This document shows positions 45,796-58,356 of a stretch of 64,000 bases of DNA, one piece after another. The notes beneath the pieces were generated by a model that was not told the origin of the DNA, made no database searches, and worked only from the letters and a program-made list of their open reading frames with translations. Source of the stretch: Ostrinia nubilalis (Eukaryota; Arthropoda; Insecta; Lepidoptera; Crambidae); NCBI RefSeq assembly GCF_963855985.1, contig NC_087096.1:434001-498000 (forward strand), read 5' to 3'. Each line of letters starts with the position of its first letter. Position 1 is the stretch's first letter. The translations under genes and the position numbers were made by a program.

Positions 45796-47114
45796 CACAG
45801 TGTGTTATGGGACTGTATAAACGGACATTCTCATTGATTTGATGAAACGTATAGAGCTCAGTTATACAAACATGATAGTAAAACTCCCGTTTGAAAATTC
45901 CACGTAGTTTTCGCGTTATAAAAATTCAAAGTTACCTATTTTTTTACTTCAAAATTATGCAAAAATATTCTCACTCGTTAACTAATAACATTTAATTCAG
46001 AATTGTTACAATACTTCATAGAGCTCTTAAAATTACACGTAATAAGCGTATTAAGTGCTTCGTAAACGCATTCAGTTAATTAGGAAAAATTATTTTAGTG
46101 ATTTTTGTTTTTATTTTTTTTCTCAATTATACCTTAATATATGCAAACATTTTGAATTGCAAGATATAGTCTGATATTTAATATTATTGTATTAATAAAA
46201 TCAGCTTTAAACTCGGTGATATATTTGAGAAAAAACATAAAACGTCTTAATAAAATTTTTACGAGTCTAGGGTCGACAATTTTGGAAGGAATAATTCATG
46301 TCTAAAAAGTTTCAAATCCCGCCTGTTATGTGCATAGTGTTGAAGGTTCTAAAAAGTCACATTCACATTGTTTTTAACCGACTTCAAAAAAAGGAGGAGG
46401 TTCTCAAGTCGAGTTATTTTTCTTTTTTAACACTCTTATATTAACTTAAGTTGTATGTAAGTAACTAACTAAAAAAGTATGTAAACTAATCTAGGAAGTC
46501 GAAATTTATCCTACCTTTAATAATTTTCTCATCGATTTGAAACCTATGTAAATCGAATGTCAATACAATAATTTGGTACAATCGAGCTGATGATATTTAA
46601 ACATCCAAAAGAAATATTGCTATTAAAAAGTGATGGGAAATTTACAATTCTATATTGCGCATATTTTCAATTTGATTTTCCTCAAATATATCACGGAATT
46701 TAAAGTTGATTTTTTTTATGCAATTAGACTAAATATCAGACTATATCTTGCACTTAAAAATGTTTGCATATATTAAGATATAATTGAGGAAAAAAATAAA
46801 AACAAAAATCACTAAAATCATTTTTCCTAATTCACTGAATGCGTTTACGAAGCACTTAATACGCTTATTACGTGTAGTTTTAAGATCTCTATGAAGTATT
46901 GTAACAATTCTGAATTAAATGTTATTAGTTAACGAGTGAGAATATTTTTGCATAATTTTGAAGTAAAAAAATAGGTAACTTTGAATTTTTATACCGCGAA
47001 AACTACGTGGAATTTTCAAACGGGAGTTTTACTATCATGTTTGTATAACTGAGCTCTATACGTTTCATCAAATCAATGAGAATGTCCGTTTATACAGTCC
47101 CATAACACACTGTG
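45796..47114. mobile_element. 1319-bp Transib-like element with ~435-bp TIRs
   Basis: The two ends are inverted repeats of about 435 bp (45796 to about 46232 and about 46672 to 47114). They differ by about one base in the outer 140 and diverge inward. Both ends begin CACAGTGTGTTATGGGACTG. Flanks carry an exact 5-bp duplication, AGCCG (45791-45795, 47115-47119). Termini of the form CAC(A/G)(A/G)TG with a GC-rich 5-bp duplication are features of Transib transposons, relatives of RAG1. The roughly 440-bp centre is AT-rich, has no transposase, and includes an AACCGACTTC-type repeat fragment (46375-46430). So it is non-autonomous. Assignment to Transib is inference from the ends. Confidence 0.8.
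46375..46430 (+). repeat. Fragment of AACCGACTTC repeat family
   Basis: 'aaccgacttcaaaaaaagga' followed by 'ggaggttctcaagtcgagtt' matches, in reverse, the right end of the element at 18022-18428. It sits in the centre of the long-TIR element. Confidence 0.7.
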
Positions 47115-49713
47115 AGCCGGGCTAAGGTGCGCGCCGTGATAAAATCTTATCGTTGACTTAGTCGACAATGCCATACATTTTTCGTGTAAAATCGAAAAAG
47201 CCTCGATAAAAGTTTATCATGGTGAGCATCCTAGAATTCCTAGACTAGCATAACGTCAGTTTTGTGTTTGCATGACCATACACTAACACGGGAGACTAAC
47301 ATTCGACTACAAACGTCATTATTTGAAAAAAAAAATCTCATAATTTCCACCGCAGAAGGACCCACTTTAATTTATCAGAGACAAATTGAAGATTTGGTTA
47401 CACTTCCATTTGTCATCATCAGGGCCCACCCTGGCTGACAGGTTGAGGAGATGATGTTTGTATGACAGATTGAATCAGGTTGACAGTTAGGCCTACTCTG
47501 GTTTAAAACGAATCGCAGTTGCACTGCTAGACATAGGCATAGTTGAATATAGCAATTAGCAAATAAAGATAATTACATTAATAATTCACGCTGCACAAAA
47601 ATTAATCACTTTAATTAGTATGTAAGTATTTGTTTTCTACCTAAATACGACCGAATCGTGTTAATTCTAGTATTTACTTTAAATAATTGAGTGATACTGA
47701 AAATGTATTGAAAAAGAATAATTATAATGTGTTACCACGTTAACACCTTGTCACGTGAACAACGGTATTTACTGCGATGATTTATTGATGTTGCTCGTGT
47801 TTACCAATTAACAGTAATCAAGAAGCAATTAGGTTTTTCATAGAAGCTACAATTTTCTATTCCACCTCGATGGATTTTAATTTCTCTAGCTGTCAATAAC
47901 CACAAGATAAAAGATCTTGTGTACTACGAAATCAGTACGGGACGCATATCTCGTCCCTCCATTGCAACTCCTGTGTAGAAAGAATCTACAACCTGACCAC
48001 CAATAAAAAAAACTCTTAAAAAACTCATTTATTTCATAGGCTTTGAAAAAGCACTTTTACTACCAATAAAATGCTACCAGTGCGCGGCTAATTTAGTCCC
48101 TGAGAAAATAAGGCAGTCTACTCAAGGTATAATAAATAGCTACATTTTGAAAACTAGTAGAACACAACTTTGTAAGGTTAAGAATTCTGCAGTCTATGCG
48201 TTCGTTGTCATAACCCCAAAACGAACGTGACGGAATGCCTCAAAAGACATCAACAGACAGCACTGGTCAAATAACGTTGATCTGCATGCCGTTACAAAAT
48301 GCAAATGTCACGATGACTGTTCATATCTGGTATTAACATAATTATACATACATGATATTAAATTTTGGGAGAAATTCGCGTTGCGTAAGTTAAATGCTTG
48401 ACAGTGACGCAGCAAGATCGGCTTGCCTCGATGTGAAACCAGCGCATTCCCGCGCTATCATGGTTTCATCTCGATGCGCGGGCGCAGCGCTCGTGACAGA
48501 ATGTCTCGCGATACCTAATTGAATCCTGTCAACATGATGTGGATGCGCCAAGTTTGCGTTAAAATGGGTGACATTGACATTGATGACAGCAAATGGCGAA
48601 AAAAAATACGGAACTTGAGGAGTGTGTTGAAACATTAATTGCTTGAATTTGAAATTATAATGCTTGATTGTTTGATGTTTCAATTAATGTTCCATAACTA
48701 TCATTAGGTTTCAGTATTTATGATTAGGTAATAATAAACGGTAGAACTACCCCATATTTTTATTAGTAGTGTTAAGTAAAATAAGTGCTTCTAAATAATC
48801 CCATAAGAAGTTTTAATAAGTAATAAAATACTTATGAAAATGATTAGGTATAGTAGAAAACAAAAATATGTATAAATCCTTTAATTAAAAAAAAATACAC
48901 CAACGGAGATGGAGAATATCTTCTTTCTTCTTACCCAATTTACAAAATAATCACTTTAAACAGTTTATGAAAATAATCTGACTGGCCCCACACTACCGAG
49001 CAGCGCCCACCGCCTTCGCCAAGCCGCTAACAAACGGTCGCGAAGCTGCGGTCAACTGCATTGAAAATAACTGCACTACATTCCGCGATGCGCCCGCGCA
49101 GGATTCGGAGATATTCCGAAATTAATGATAAGAGACACGCGGAAAGATATAAGAAGCTGCAGGAATTTTGTTCCAATTGCGTGGAAAATAATTGTGAACA
49201 TTCTCCTAACAAGGGGTTGATGTAATTGCGAGCGACGTGTCGCGTCGCATTATTGCATTAACCTAATTAATTGCTAAGCTGCACGCATACCTGCACTTTT
49301 AATGGCATATGAAAAAATAAATTGAAAAGCATTCCTTATGAGTGTAATTATTTTATTATGAAAATGAAAAATAAAAAAACAATATCAAGGAAATTAAATA
49401 AAATTAAAAACCAAATAAACTGTAGGTAGCTTCGTTATTAATTTTTTTTTTAATATGTGGGTGTGGGAAATTCTAGATTATTTGTAGGTAGTCGCTAAAA
49501 TTTGCGTCGTTCTGTCAACCCGTGTTATAAATTCATGGGATGGATTTTTTTCTTGGTTGTGAAAGTGAATGATTGATTAGTGAATTTTCGTTGTGGACGT
49601 GATTGCGTTTAGATCCTTGTGTAGCAAACATTTACTTACATGTAAGTTTAAACTTTTGACGCTGACAACAACAATTGACGCTGACGACAGACGCCGCGTA
49701 TAGCATTCTATTT

Positions 49714-49738
49714 TGAAAGAAAGAAAGAAAGAAAGAAA
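49714..49738. repeat. (GAAA)n microsatellite
   Basis: Five to six GAAA units ending in a short A-run. The following 'aatatttatttggttctaaa' would fit the reversed 3' end of a LINE, but this is weak. Confidence 0.85.
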
Positions 49739-49833
49739 AAATATTTATTTGGTTCTAAATGATACACATTGACATTAAAAAGTAAAATAATACAATTTTA
49801 CTTTATTTCCTGACCATTCTACTTCATCCCCAG

Positions 49834-50019
49834 GTGAACCTGCGCTCCATCGGGCGCAAGCGGTTCGCGCATCTATCCGAATCGCTGGACGAGATCCACG
49901 TGGACGCCAACGTGCCCTGGGGCGAGGACACGCTGTTCACCCTGGAGTTCCGCGCCGACGAGGGCGGCAAATACGCGCTGCACACTTGCAACAACAAGTA
50001 CCTCAGCGCGGGAGGCAAG
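49834..50019 (+). CDS. sn: Fascin coding exon 4 (exon 5), residues 160-221
   Basis: The acceptor CATCCCCAG ends at 49833. The exon is 186 bp, exactly 62 codons, phase 0 at both ends, and ends GGCAAG|GTCAGT. It encodes VNLRSIGRKRFAHLSESLDE, then IHVDANVPWGEDTLFTLEFR and YALHTCNNKYL, the first half of beta-trefoil 2. RKR(F/Y)AHLS and VPWGEDTL are among the best-conserved fascin blocks across animals. Third-position GC is high. Reading beyond 50019 is intron. Confidence 0.98.
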
Positions 50020-51645
50020 GTCAGTCCCTGTCCCTTGCCCAGTAGTGCCCAGCACGGGAGTAACGTGAGACCCAGGGGATGCCACATGCCCTAGGACGAG
50101 GATCCCCTGTTGACGCTGCATCGCTGTGTCCCAGCCCTATGACAGTTCTTACGTTCTTAGGGCTGGGCTCTGTAGGGGTTTGTACTGTTTGTAAATCTAC
50201 TGGGACTAACAAAGATCTACAAACCACCAACATGCCCTGGGGCAGGTAGATTCCTATCGATTCTTGCTCGTATTGACGGTGCCCCAGCAAACATACAAAA
50301 TTGGTGAAAACGTCCACATAAAATAGTTTATAAGTAGATGCCAACTTTACCGTAGCGGGAGAGGAAGCTGTAGGACATCGACTTACAAACAAAATGTATT
50401 CGTAAATGTGTAATCAAGAAAATTTTAAATTAAACGTTAGGTACCTATAACAAGATGCTTTCTGGTGTAGAGTTAAAGCGTGTAGTATTAGAAGAAGCTG
50501 AGAGATACAATGATTTCGTGTTTCTATATTTGTCAACACAAGAAAATGCAGAGGTATACATAACTTTATGTAAAAGTTTTGTATGGCTAACATTGGTGAC
50601 ATTCTCTTTTCTTAAGAAATAGTCAACAATAACAAAGTTACAGACGTAGAAAGCCTTTCCACCCGTTCATTAATAAACACGAGTGAGATGAATGCATAAG
50701 AATACAGTCAACGGCAGTTAACTTGACAAATTGCACCTTAAGTATGTGTTAATATGAGCCAAAGAAAGGCTTTATTTACCGACGTGTTGTTCCCACATCA
50801 ACGCCGGCCGGACAATGAATCATAAACGTTAGAAATGTGTTCGTCGTAAACGTTTGTATAGCTTTATTTTTTATTCCATTTGTACATTGTACGAATAGGC
50901 ATAAGACCAGTTTTCTTTCAAGACGTTTTATAGCTTTGAATTGCATAATATCTTAGCCTAAAATTATTTTATTAAAGTTGTCTGGAATCTCTTACAAGGA
51001 TTTTTTTTTTACTTTTAATGGTAATTGGTGTAATTATTTGTCTAGCGTGTTTTTTATCGTTTCTCACTGAAGCTGCGAATAGTCAGGTAATTGTGATAGA
51101 TCTAGATCCGCGCTGGGTGGTCGCGTGGAGGTGATAGTGATCAGCTCTCGTGGCTTGAGTCGTGTGCAATTGACCCACATTCTCTTCACGGGAGGCTTTG
51201 CATGCAAATCTTTAGGTGCTTATTAAACACAATCAGTTTTATTAACTAGTAATTTTGTAGTGCTTGTCTATTTTTCTGTTATCTCCTTTGTAAATAGGAT
51301 AGTCATTTATTCAACTTAGGGGTTTTATAGATTCGCCAATCCCATTTTTTTAATGGATAATTTTATAAGTTATACCATGATAAAAATGTAGCGTATTGGT
51401 AAAAGAATTTCTAGACTCATATAGCTTGTCTATATTTTACAAAGAAATGTCCTTTATTGACTCTATAAAACTGCCAAAGGGTTACAAAAAGTTGCCAAGT
51501 TTTTTTCGCCACTTTTCTGCACCCTTCGTTCAACATATTAACCCAAAAGTAGCGGACTTGTATACTTGTGCCTGACTTTTCAGGCACAAGCTCTTTAGCT
51601 TACGAAGAGTTTGATAAGTGTACTAAAAATTCCGTTTCCCCACAG
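50020..51645 (+). other. sn: Fascin intron 5 (1.6 kb)
   Basis: The donor GTCAGT is at 50020 and the acceptor CCCACAG ends at 51645; the phase is 0. The first 350 bp are GC-richer than the rest. No element with clear ends, RNA gene or coding sequence is recognised. Confidence 0.85.
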
Positions 51646-51874
51646 CTCCTAGACACATGCACACCCGTGTGCCTGTTCAGCGCCGAGTACCACTCGGGAG
51701 CCCTGGCGCTGCGCGACGGCGCCGGCGCATACCTCGCGCCCATCGGCTCCAAGGCCGTGCTCAAGACGCGCTCCACCGCCGTCACCAGGGACGAGCTGTT
51801 CTCGCTCGAGGACAGCCTGCCCCAGGCCGCCTTCGTCGCTGCCCTCAATGAGAAATACGTCTCGGTCAAACAAG
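51646..51874 (+). CDS. sn: Fascin coding exon 5 (exon 6), residues 222-297
   Basis: The acceptor CCCCACAG ends at 51645, and the exon ends CAAG|GTCAGT, leaving one base of codon 298. It encodes LLDTCTPVCLFSAEYHSGAL, then ALRDGAGAYLAPIGSKAVLK and VTRDELFSLEDSLPQ, ending YVSVKQ. This is the second half of beta-trefoil 2 and the start of trefoil 3. The LAP.GSKAVLK and DELFSLE.S.PQ blocks match Singed and vertebrate fascin (YLAPSG...LKAGK, DELFALE). The codons just after the acceptor vary most between species. Confidence 0.97.
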
Positions 51875-52956
51875 GTCAGTGCTCAAGTATTTGGCGACTC
51901 TATCTAACCGTTCATGTTTAAAAGGCTCTGGAGGCACGTGTATGAGAACCCACCCAATCTCAGCAACAGCAAATATGAATTGCAATTATTTTGTCAATAC
52001 ATGTATGACTCCAACCATTTTTTAATTTAATAATTTATTTGCATTAATATGTTTCAGCGCGTAGGTACATATAATTATTAACCCTATAAGGGTGTAGCAA
52101 AATTAATACATTTAACATTACAAATTATTAATTAAGTACTTGCTTAATTAGGTAGAACCTAGGCTATCCCCAGAGGATGTAGGCTCACTTCACAGCCAGT
52201 TACCACTTATTTATCAAGGATTAGCTGTCATCGTGAAGACAGTATCCCAATAGCCAATTTTGCAGTAATTGTCACTGAAGTGAATGCACAAGCCAAATAA
52301 GTTTAATTAGTTTTAAGACAATAATTCGGCGGCTTGGGGCATAATGTTCAACTATAAATAGTTCAACTTATATTATCTGTGGTTCAACTATAGGGAAAAG
52401 GATCATCAGGATATTTATTTACTAGGATAGAACAAACAGCACAGTAAAAATGTAGACGTATCTACCGTAAAAAAGCGTAGTGATAGTAGGGAGCACGCTA
52501 CTTCCGTGCGCAGTCTTCTAATAGACACCTAAGTATTTATTTTCTAAATCGATATAGAAAGTCTCTTTTAGCAATTCGTTAACTCCAGTTTTTGTTTCTA
52601 AAAATGTAGAAGCAATTATGATTAAACGTAAAAAATAAACTTTTCTTTGATGTTTTGTTAATTCTAATGGCTGATTCAAATCACCGATTAGATGTAATCA
52701 TTCGGAGTAAAAACCGACTTGTTGCGAATTGTAATTATTACATTGCAGGTTTAATTACAGCCTCGGAGATGTACCTAATCTCGATGTTCTATAATTCCAG
52801 AGGTTTGACATCGTTCGAAGAAATTGTTATTTGCGGAAGATGTCATCTTACAATTAGTGATTCCAAGATAAGAGGTGTACAGACAGAGGAACCTCTTTTG
52901 AAATATTTTATCAAGCTATTATACATTTTCGTAGCTTGCATTGTATTAAGTATCCA

Positions 52957-53154
52957 CTAGCTTTCCGCCCGCGGCTTCGCCCGCGTGGAATTTTTCGGTT
53001 TTTTATATAACCTATGAAACTCAGCAATAATGGGGCTTTTTATTGGTGAAAGAATTTTTAAAATCGGTTCAGTAGATCCCGAGATTACCCCTTACAATTT
53101 AACAAATAAGTATACAAATACACAAACTTTACCTCTTTATAATATTAGTATAGA
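52957..53154 (-). mobile_element. Lep1-like Helitron, 198 bp, minus strand
   Basis: The plus strand runs from CTAGCTTTCCGCCCGCGGC to CTTTATAATATTAGTATAGA, the reverse of a 5' TCTATACTAATATTATAAAG end. It is an uninterrupted relative of the copy split at 6574-7398, and shows the empty site for the MITE inserted there. It is non-coding. Confidence 0.78.
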
Positions 53155-54507
53155 CTAACTAATTACTTTATAACGTTGAGTGCGCTGTTGATTGGATGCA
53201 TAATAGGTAATACATGATTTACATAAGATCATTAACTGCACTGTGCATAATGCGTTGCGTGGGCCGGTCTGCATCAAGCTTTAGGTTCGTGATGCGCGGC
53301 AAATAACCAGCTTGCCGCGCGACTTCCTTCGCGAAAGTTGATGACACAGGAACTGATTACTTCCTACGCTGATGAAGTCGTCAGGCCGATTGGTTCCTCT
53401 TCGCAGTTCATAACGATGGCTCCGATAATTTATGGGTAGAACATGGAACGGAAAATGTGGCGTTATGTGTATGCGTGTTTGGGAGATATAATTATACATC
53501 GCATGCGTACACAATAGTTTCAGGCCTATCTTGATTGAAAATCAAGCATAGGTTCAAACAAAATACTTATATCAATTTAACCAATCATAGGCTTGAATTT
53601 TGAGTGATTCGATTTCTTAATAATGAGCCTCAATCTTCACCAACAGTGGAATAAATGAGATTACAACTATACTAAACACGATACCTACCATTTATCTTTT
53701 TTCCGGAAATGAAAATCATTTTTCCTACAATATCATTGTTTCTTAGAAGGCCGAAGTTGTTCTCGGTTACTGCCTCCGATAATGGTCGTTACTTAGCAGT
53801 TTCTGACGCCTGCCTCTCATAAAAACTGACACCAGAGTTTAATGCCTGTAAGTAGTTTTTAAAGGTGTTAAAGTGCTAAATTGTAAACATCTATGCATAA
53901 GTGTGTACTTGCTAAAGTAAACGAATAATTAAGGTGTCCACAGCCTTGTTATTTATTTCTTTCAACCTAAATCGTAAGTAGTTCATACAGATTGATAAGC
54001 CCGCCCTTTAGTCATGGTCTCGTGCATAAGCTCGTTTTAGAAGCTTACCCACTTGTGCCACCTTATCTGAATTTGGCAGTTCTGCAGAATGAAAAGGTAT
54101 TCAATTCGCCAGCTGTGTTCCATTGTCCGTTTCTTGGAATGCATGCGCTCTACGTTACGGCCCGCATTGTGGTATGTGTCACAACAGTAACAGTACCATT
54201 ATAGTAAACTGTACGAATATAAGTAGCCGTCATCAAAGTAGACTTTAATAAATATTTTTACGATAAACTGACACCGTTCTTTCCTACGCAAATAACGGTG
54301 TTTGATTTTACTATTATGTAGGTAATTGCCACTAATTGCATATCATACGATTTTTTAAAAGAAATCATAAAAGTTTCCAACTTTTTTAGACATAATTTAG
54401 GTGGTCTATCGCGAGGTCATCTTTTCCAGGAGTCTGGGATAGGACATTGTTTGAAATAAAAAAAGAAAAGTCGGTGAAGATAATAAGATTATAAGATTTA
54501 TGATTCA

Positions 54508-54692
54508 CTAGCTTTTGCCCGCGGTTTCACCCGCGTGAAATTTAGTTTGTCACAGATCGTTATAAATTATAGCCTATATGTTATTCTGGGTTATAAAAAG
54601 TAATATCGTAAAGTTTCATCAAAATCCGTTCAGTAGTTTTTGCGTGAAAGAGTAACAAACATCAAGACATCCAAACTTTTGCATTTATAAAA
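54508..54692 (-). mobile_element. Lep1-like Helitron fragment, minus strand
   Basis: The plus strand opens CTAGCTTTTGCCCGCGGTTT and proceeds through 'tttttgcgtgaaagagtaac' to 'acatccaaacttttgcattt'. It is the same family as 7527-7896 and 40551-40882. The final 5' TC end is lost in an AT-rich TTAATTA tract. The 14-bp string TGATTCACTAGCTT at its CTAG end (54501-54514) recurs at 54719-54732. Confidence 0.75.
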
Positions 54693-57600
54693 TTAATTAT
54701 TAATTAATTATTAATTAATGATTCACTAGCTTAACTTACACCTGATCAAATACAAGTGACTAAGATTATTTTTCAAAATCTCAAATATTATTTTCAGAAG
54801 TCAATTTGTAAATAATGAATAATGAATGATATAAAATTATCATTTTCTAAAAGGCCATAACGCCGACCCCGTTTTAAACAATCAATTAGAAACTATTCCA
54901 AACACGTCAAAACTCACACTTAAATGCTAAAAAATAAACATTGGTCTTCTTTTCAAGACTCTAAAAAAAGTCAACCTGCGCTCTACGATGAGTTTATCTA
55001 AGCTATGTAAAGGTAAAGTTAAACACTCTTGACAACAGGCTGGCAGCTGTGTGCACGCAAAACCGCACAGACTTAAAGGTTGGTCGCAGTTAGTTGCGGA
55101 GGCACGTAGAGCCTCTTGCGGCGTGGAGCAGCGACAAAACACTTGTCAGCACTTTTTTACTGAAACGCATAAAGTGGGTTTTCATCGTGCTCTTTTTTGC
55201 TGCAATTCACACCTTTTTACTCCTTAAATAAATAAAAATAGAGAATGTTTTAAAGAATCAAGATCTCACCCTATTAAATCACTTCTCGATATTATTATCC
55301 TCTAAGCTTGCAAAAAGCTCACAGCAAAGCTAGTAGAGCTTTTTGCTAGTGCTTAATTTATTTCTAAAAATGTTTTGGGCCCATTAAATCTTTGACCATT
55401 AATGTTAAAGCTGAGACAACTTCTTCAGGATAAACGCCAATTTACAAACATCATAAAGCCTCATGGGATATTTTTTACCGATGTGGCTATATGCGGAATG
55501 TGTTGTGTCGTAATATGACCTTTTCATTTAGAATAGCTTAATTAAGAGTTTTATTTAATTTTCATTTATAGTAAACACGTAAATGATGTAACATTATTCG
55601 TAGTCTTCCAGTTGAATCCCGCTCCATCCCACACACCCCCGCAGGCACTTAGCGTTCGCGTCACGAGTCAGATCTGCGACTGTCCCCGTCACGACCGTGT
55701 TCGCAAGGAGGCACGACTTAATACTATTTTGCATTCCTACTAGATATACTCGTACCTAGCTCAGTCGATGCATTGACTACAGAGATAAAACAATTAAAAA
55801 AAAATTGAGATGTGTTCGTAGGACCTATTTAGAATTTGTGTTCGTATTACAAAAGGTGACTTCAAGAAATTAACTTTAAACTCTTTTTGCCTTACCGAAA
55901 GTACATCCACAAAATCTCTATCAAACTGTAAACCTACCTACTCGTATTTTAGACTGCAGTCTCGTTATAAATTCAAATCTGAATCTCTGAATCAACAAAA
56001 TATTAAATCATACTTTCACGTTCCACAAAAGATCACGATCTTCACGCATTCAAAACATTCCCAGTATTTCAGTTGCATCCGTATTTTCCAATTGTATTGT
56101 TCAAACAATTTACGCCGAGATTTCGCATACAAATACAGCTGAATAAATTCACCACGTCGCTAAAGGCTAGATATTTTGCTCGAAAGCTAAGTTATTGCTT
56201 GCTGGATGGAAAATAGATGCAATGGAATGATTTAGGAACTGTATTGCGGTGTCCTGACCTTATTTGATTTAATCCTAGAATTTGTTAGAATTAGTTGTGG
56301 TATTAACGATATATTTTAACTAAGTATGGTATGTGTCAACCTTGGATATTACTCGTAAGTATAACTCAAATTTCAAGAAGCTGCAAGTTCAGACATCAGC
56401 CGCAACGTGCGCAATCGCCTCAATTTAACGTTTCCGCTGGCTTCACATCGCAACTAAGATAAAAACCTTCTATTAATTGCTCGTTTAGACCACATCTGCA
56501 ATTATAATCTAGCCTTAAAATAAAACCACATCACATAACGGTGCCCTGTTAAATTTGCCGTGGCAGCCTCAACTGTTGCCGAAATGCATAGATTTGAAAC
56601 TTTTTAACAGCTATATAAATAATGCAAAAGCAAAATTGCGTGACCATCTTTTAAGTTGAGCTCATTTATTTCCAACATAACTAGTAGGTACCTAATTGCA
56701 TTTATTTAATTTTAACGATGCACGTTGTTGCTGTAGCATTTAAAATGTAACCTATTAGTTATAACGAACTCAAGATAAAATACTGAAGTTGAATATATTG
56801 AGTACTTTAGTTTCAGTGAAATTATCTGCAATAATTTCTGAAAATAACTGCTCTACATCATTGTTTTTCCCAATCAAGATATATTTTATACTGCAAACCA
56901 GAATAATCGAATCCAATGTTAACTTTTAAGTAGTTACTTAATGATAATGCAAAATAAACTTATTTTGGGAGTAATTCCATCGACTTTTGCTCTCAGCGCG
57001 CACAATGTTGTCTGCGCCTGCGCTCAGCTATGCCGCGCAAAAAACGCGCCATTGTGCTGAGACGATTTCTAACGTTTTCTATGCCACGGATGCTTGAGCG
57101 CGCATATCGTGCCGGCAACCTAGTAAAATTTTATTAGACAATTACCTACCTGACAAGTGATTTCCACATGTTTGGCGATCGTACGGAGATGGATGCGTCT
57201 GTCGGTTGTTGTAATTAAATTGAGAATTAAGTCTGACAAATGACTGGAATCTGGCTCGCAGAATCGCTGCTCTATTTGCGTTCCCTACAAATCGTGTAGG
57301 TACGCTATTAGTATCGCAAAGGTAGAGTTTGTAAAAGCTTTCACATTAATTTCTATTATTTTTGTGTTATTTAATTGTTACGACTGAATTTCAGATAAAT
57401 GTAAGTAAACACAGCTCACGTTACGTCCTAATGGAAATTGTAAAAGCGCTTAAAAGCTTGATTGCAAACTCAGAATACAGAACAAACCAGAAGGAGTGTT
57501 CGATAACATTTCTACGCGGCAACTTGTGTCCAAAATACTTCCCCTCCCGCGCCCCTCTACCCCCTTTAGTGTTACTAGCGCCGTGTGACACCCCCATTTT

Positions 57601-58302
57601 CGGGGTAAAATTATGTATTTTTTTAATGAGATGTTAAACAAGTAAAAAATAAGTAAGTGAAATAAGTACACACGGCCACAGTGTTAACTATCCATTTCCG
57701 TTTTTGCTCTCGCTCTCATCAAATGGTGATTCTTTGCGATAGAACGAGACGACATGACTGGCCATAGGCATAGATAGTACCTACCTACCTATGAATTTAA
57801 TTTTTACTCCGAAGTAACTAAGTGTAGATGATTATTTATTTCTATTAAATAGTGTAATATACTACATGTAGGTATAATATGTTATTTAAAAGTCAATTAC
57901 AAAAGTCGAATATAAATTTTAGAATGCCAAGTAAAACAAAAAAGAAACTTAAGGTTCTTTATTATGTAAACATATCGACAACAAAACATTTGTTTACGGC
58001 GCAGTAGTGCTTTTAGTTTAACTTTTCTTGGAGTCAAAAACAGAATCCAAATCAAAAACATCACCAATACTTGAATTTGATTGCGAGGCAACTCTGGCTG
58101 TGTATCCTGAAAGAAAATCAGAGTAAGTATGTAAGCAATAATTAATTACTTAAAATTATTATTAAATATACAAATATTGCTGCTGCTGATCTGTTGATAC
58201 CAATGCCTTACTTTTGAATAAATGGGAAAGTATGAAATTCACGATAGTAATTTATTATCTCCTCATTATTTAGGGAGTAATATTATAAATTAATTCAAAT
58301 AT

Positions 58303-58356
58303 TAAAATCAAATCAAAATCAAAAATATTCAGTTTAGACCACAAGTGGCACTTATA
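58303..58356 (-). mobile_element. LINE 3' end remnant, minus strand
   Basis: In reverse complement this reads 'aagtgccacttgtggtctaa' then 'actgaatatttttgattttg' and a TTTTGA-like tail. It matches about 55 bp of the 3' end of the LINE at 407-3486 (about 3405-3486). Sequence beyond does not match, so it is an extreme truncation or a relative sharing the 3' end. Confidence 0.75.

Larger units (their letters stand above)
45444..49833 (+). other. sn: Fascin intron 4 (4.4 kb)
   Basis: The donor GTGAGA is at 45444 and the acceptor CCCCAG ends at 49833; the phase is 0. It contains a GC-rich stretch (45490-45560), a possible LINE 3' tail (45631-45790), the 1319-bp long-TIR element (45796-47114) and a (GAAA)n tract (49714-49738). 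The span 47120-49700 is AT-rich with a GC-rich patch at 48400-48500 and no supported gene. A block at about 47945-48000 resembles one at 62400-62460. Confidence 0.85.
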
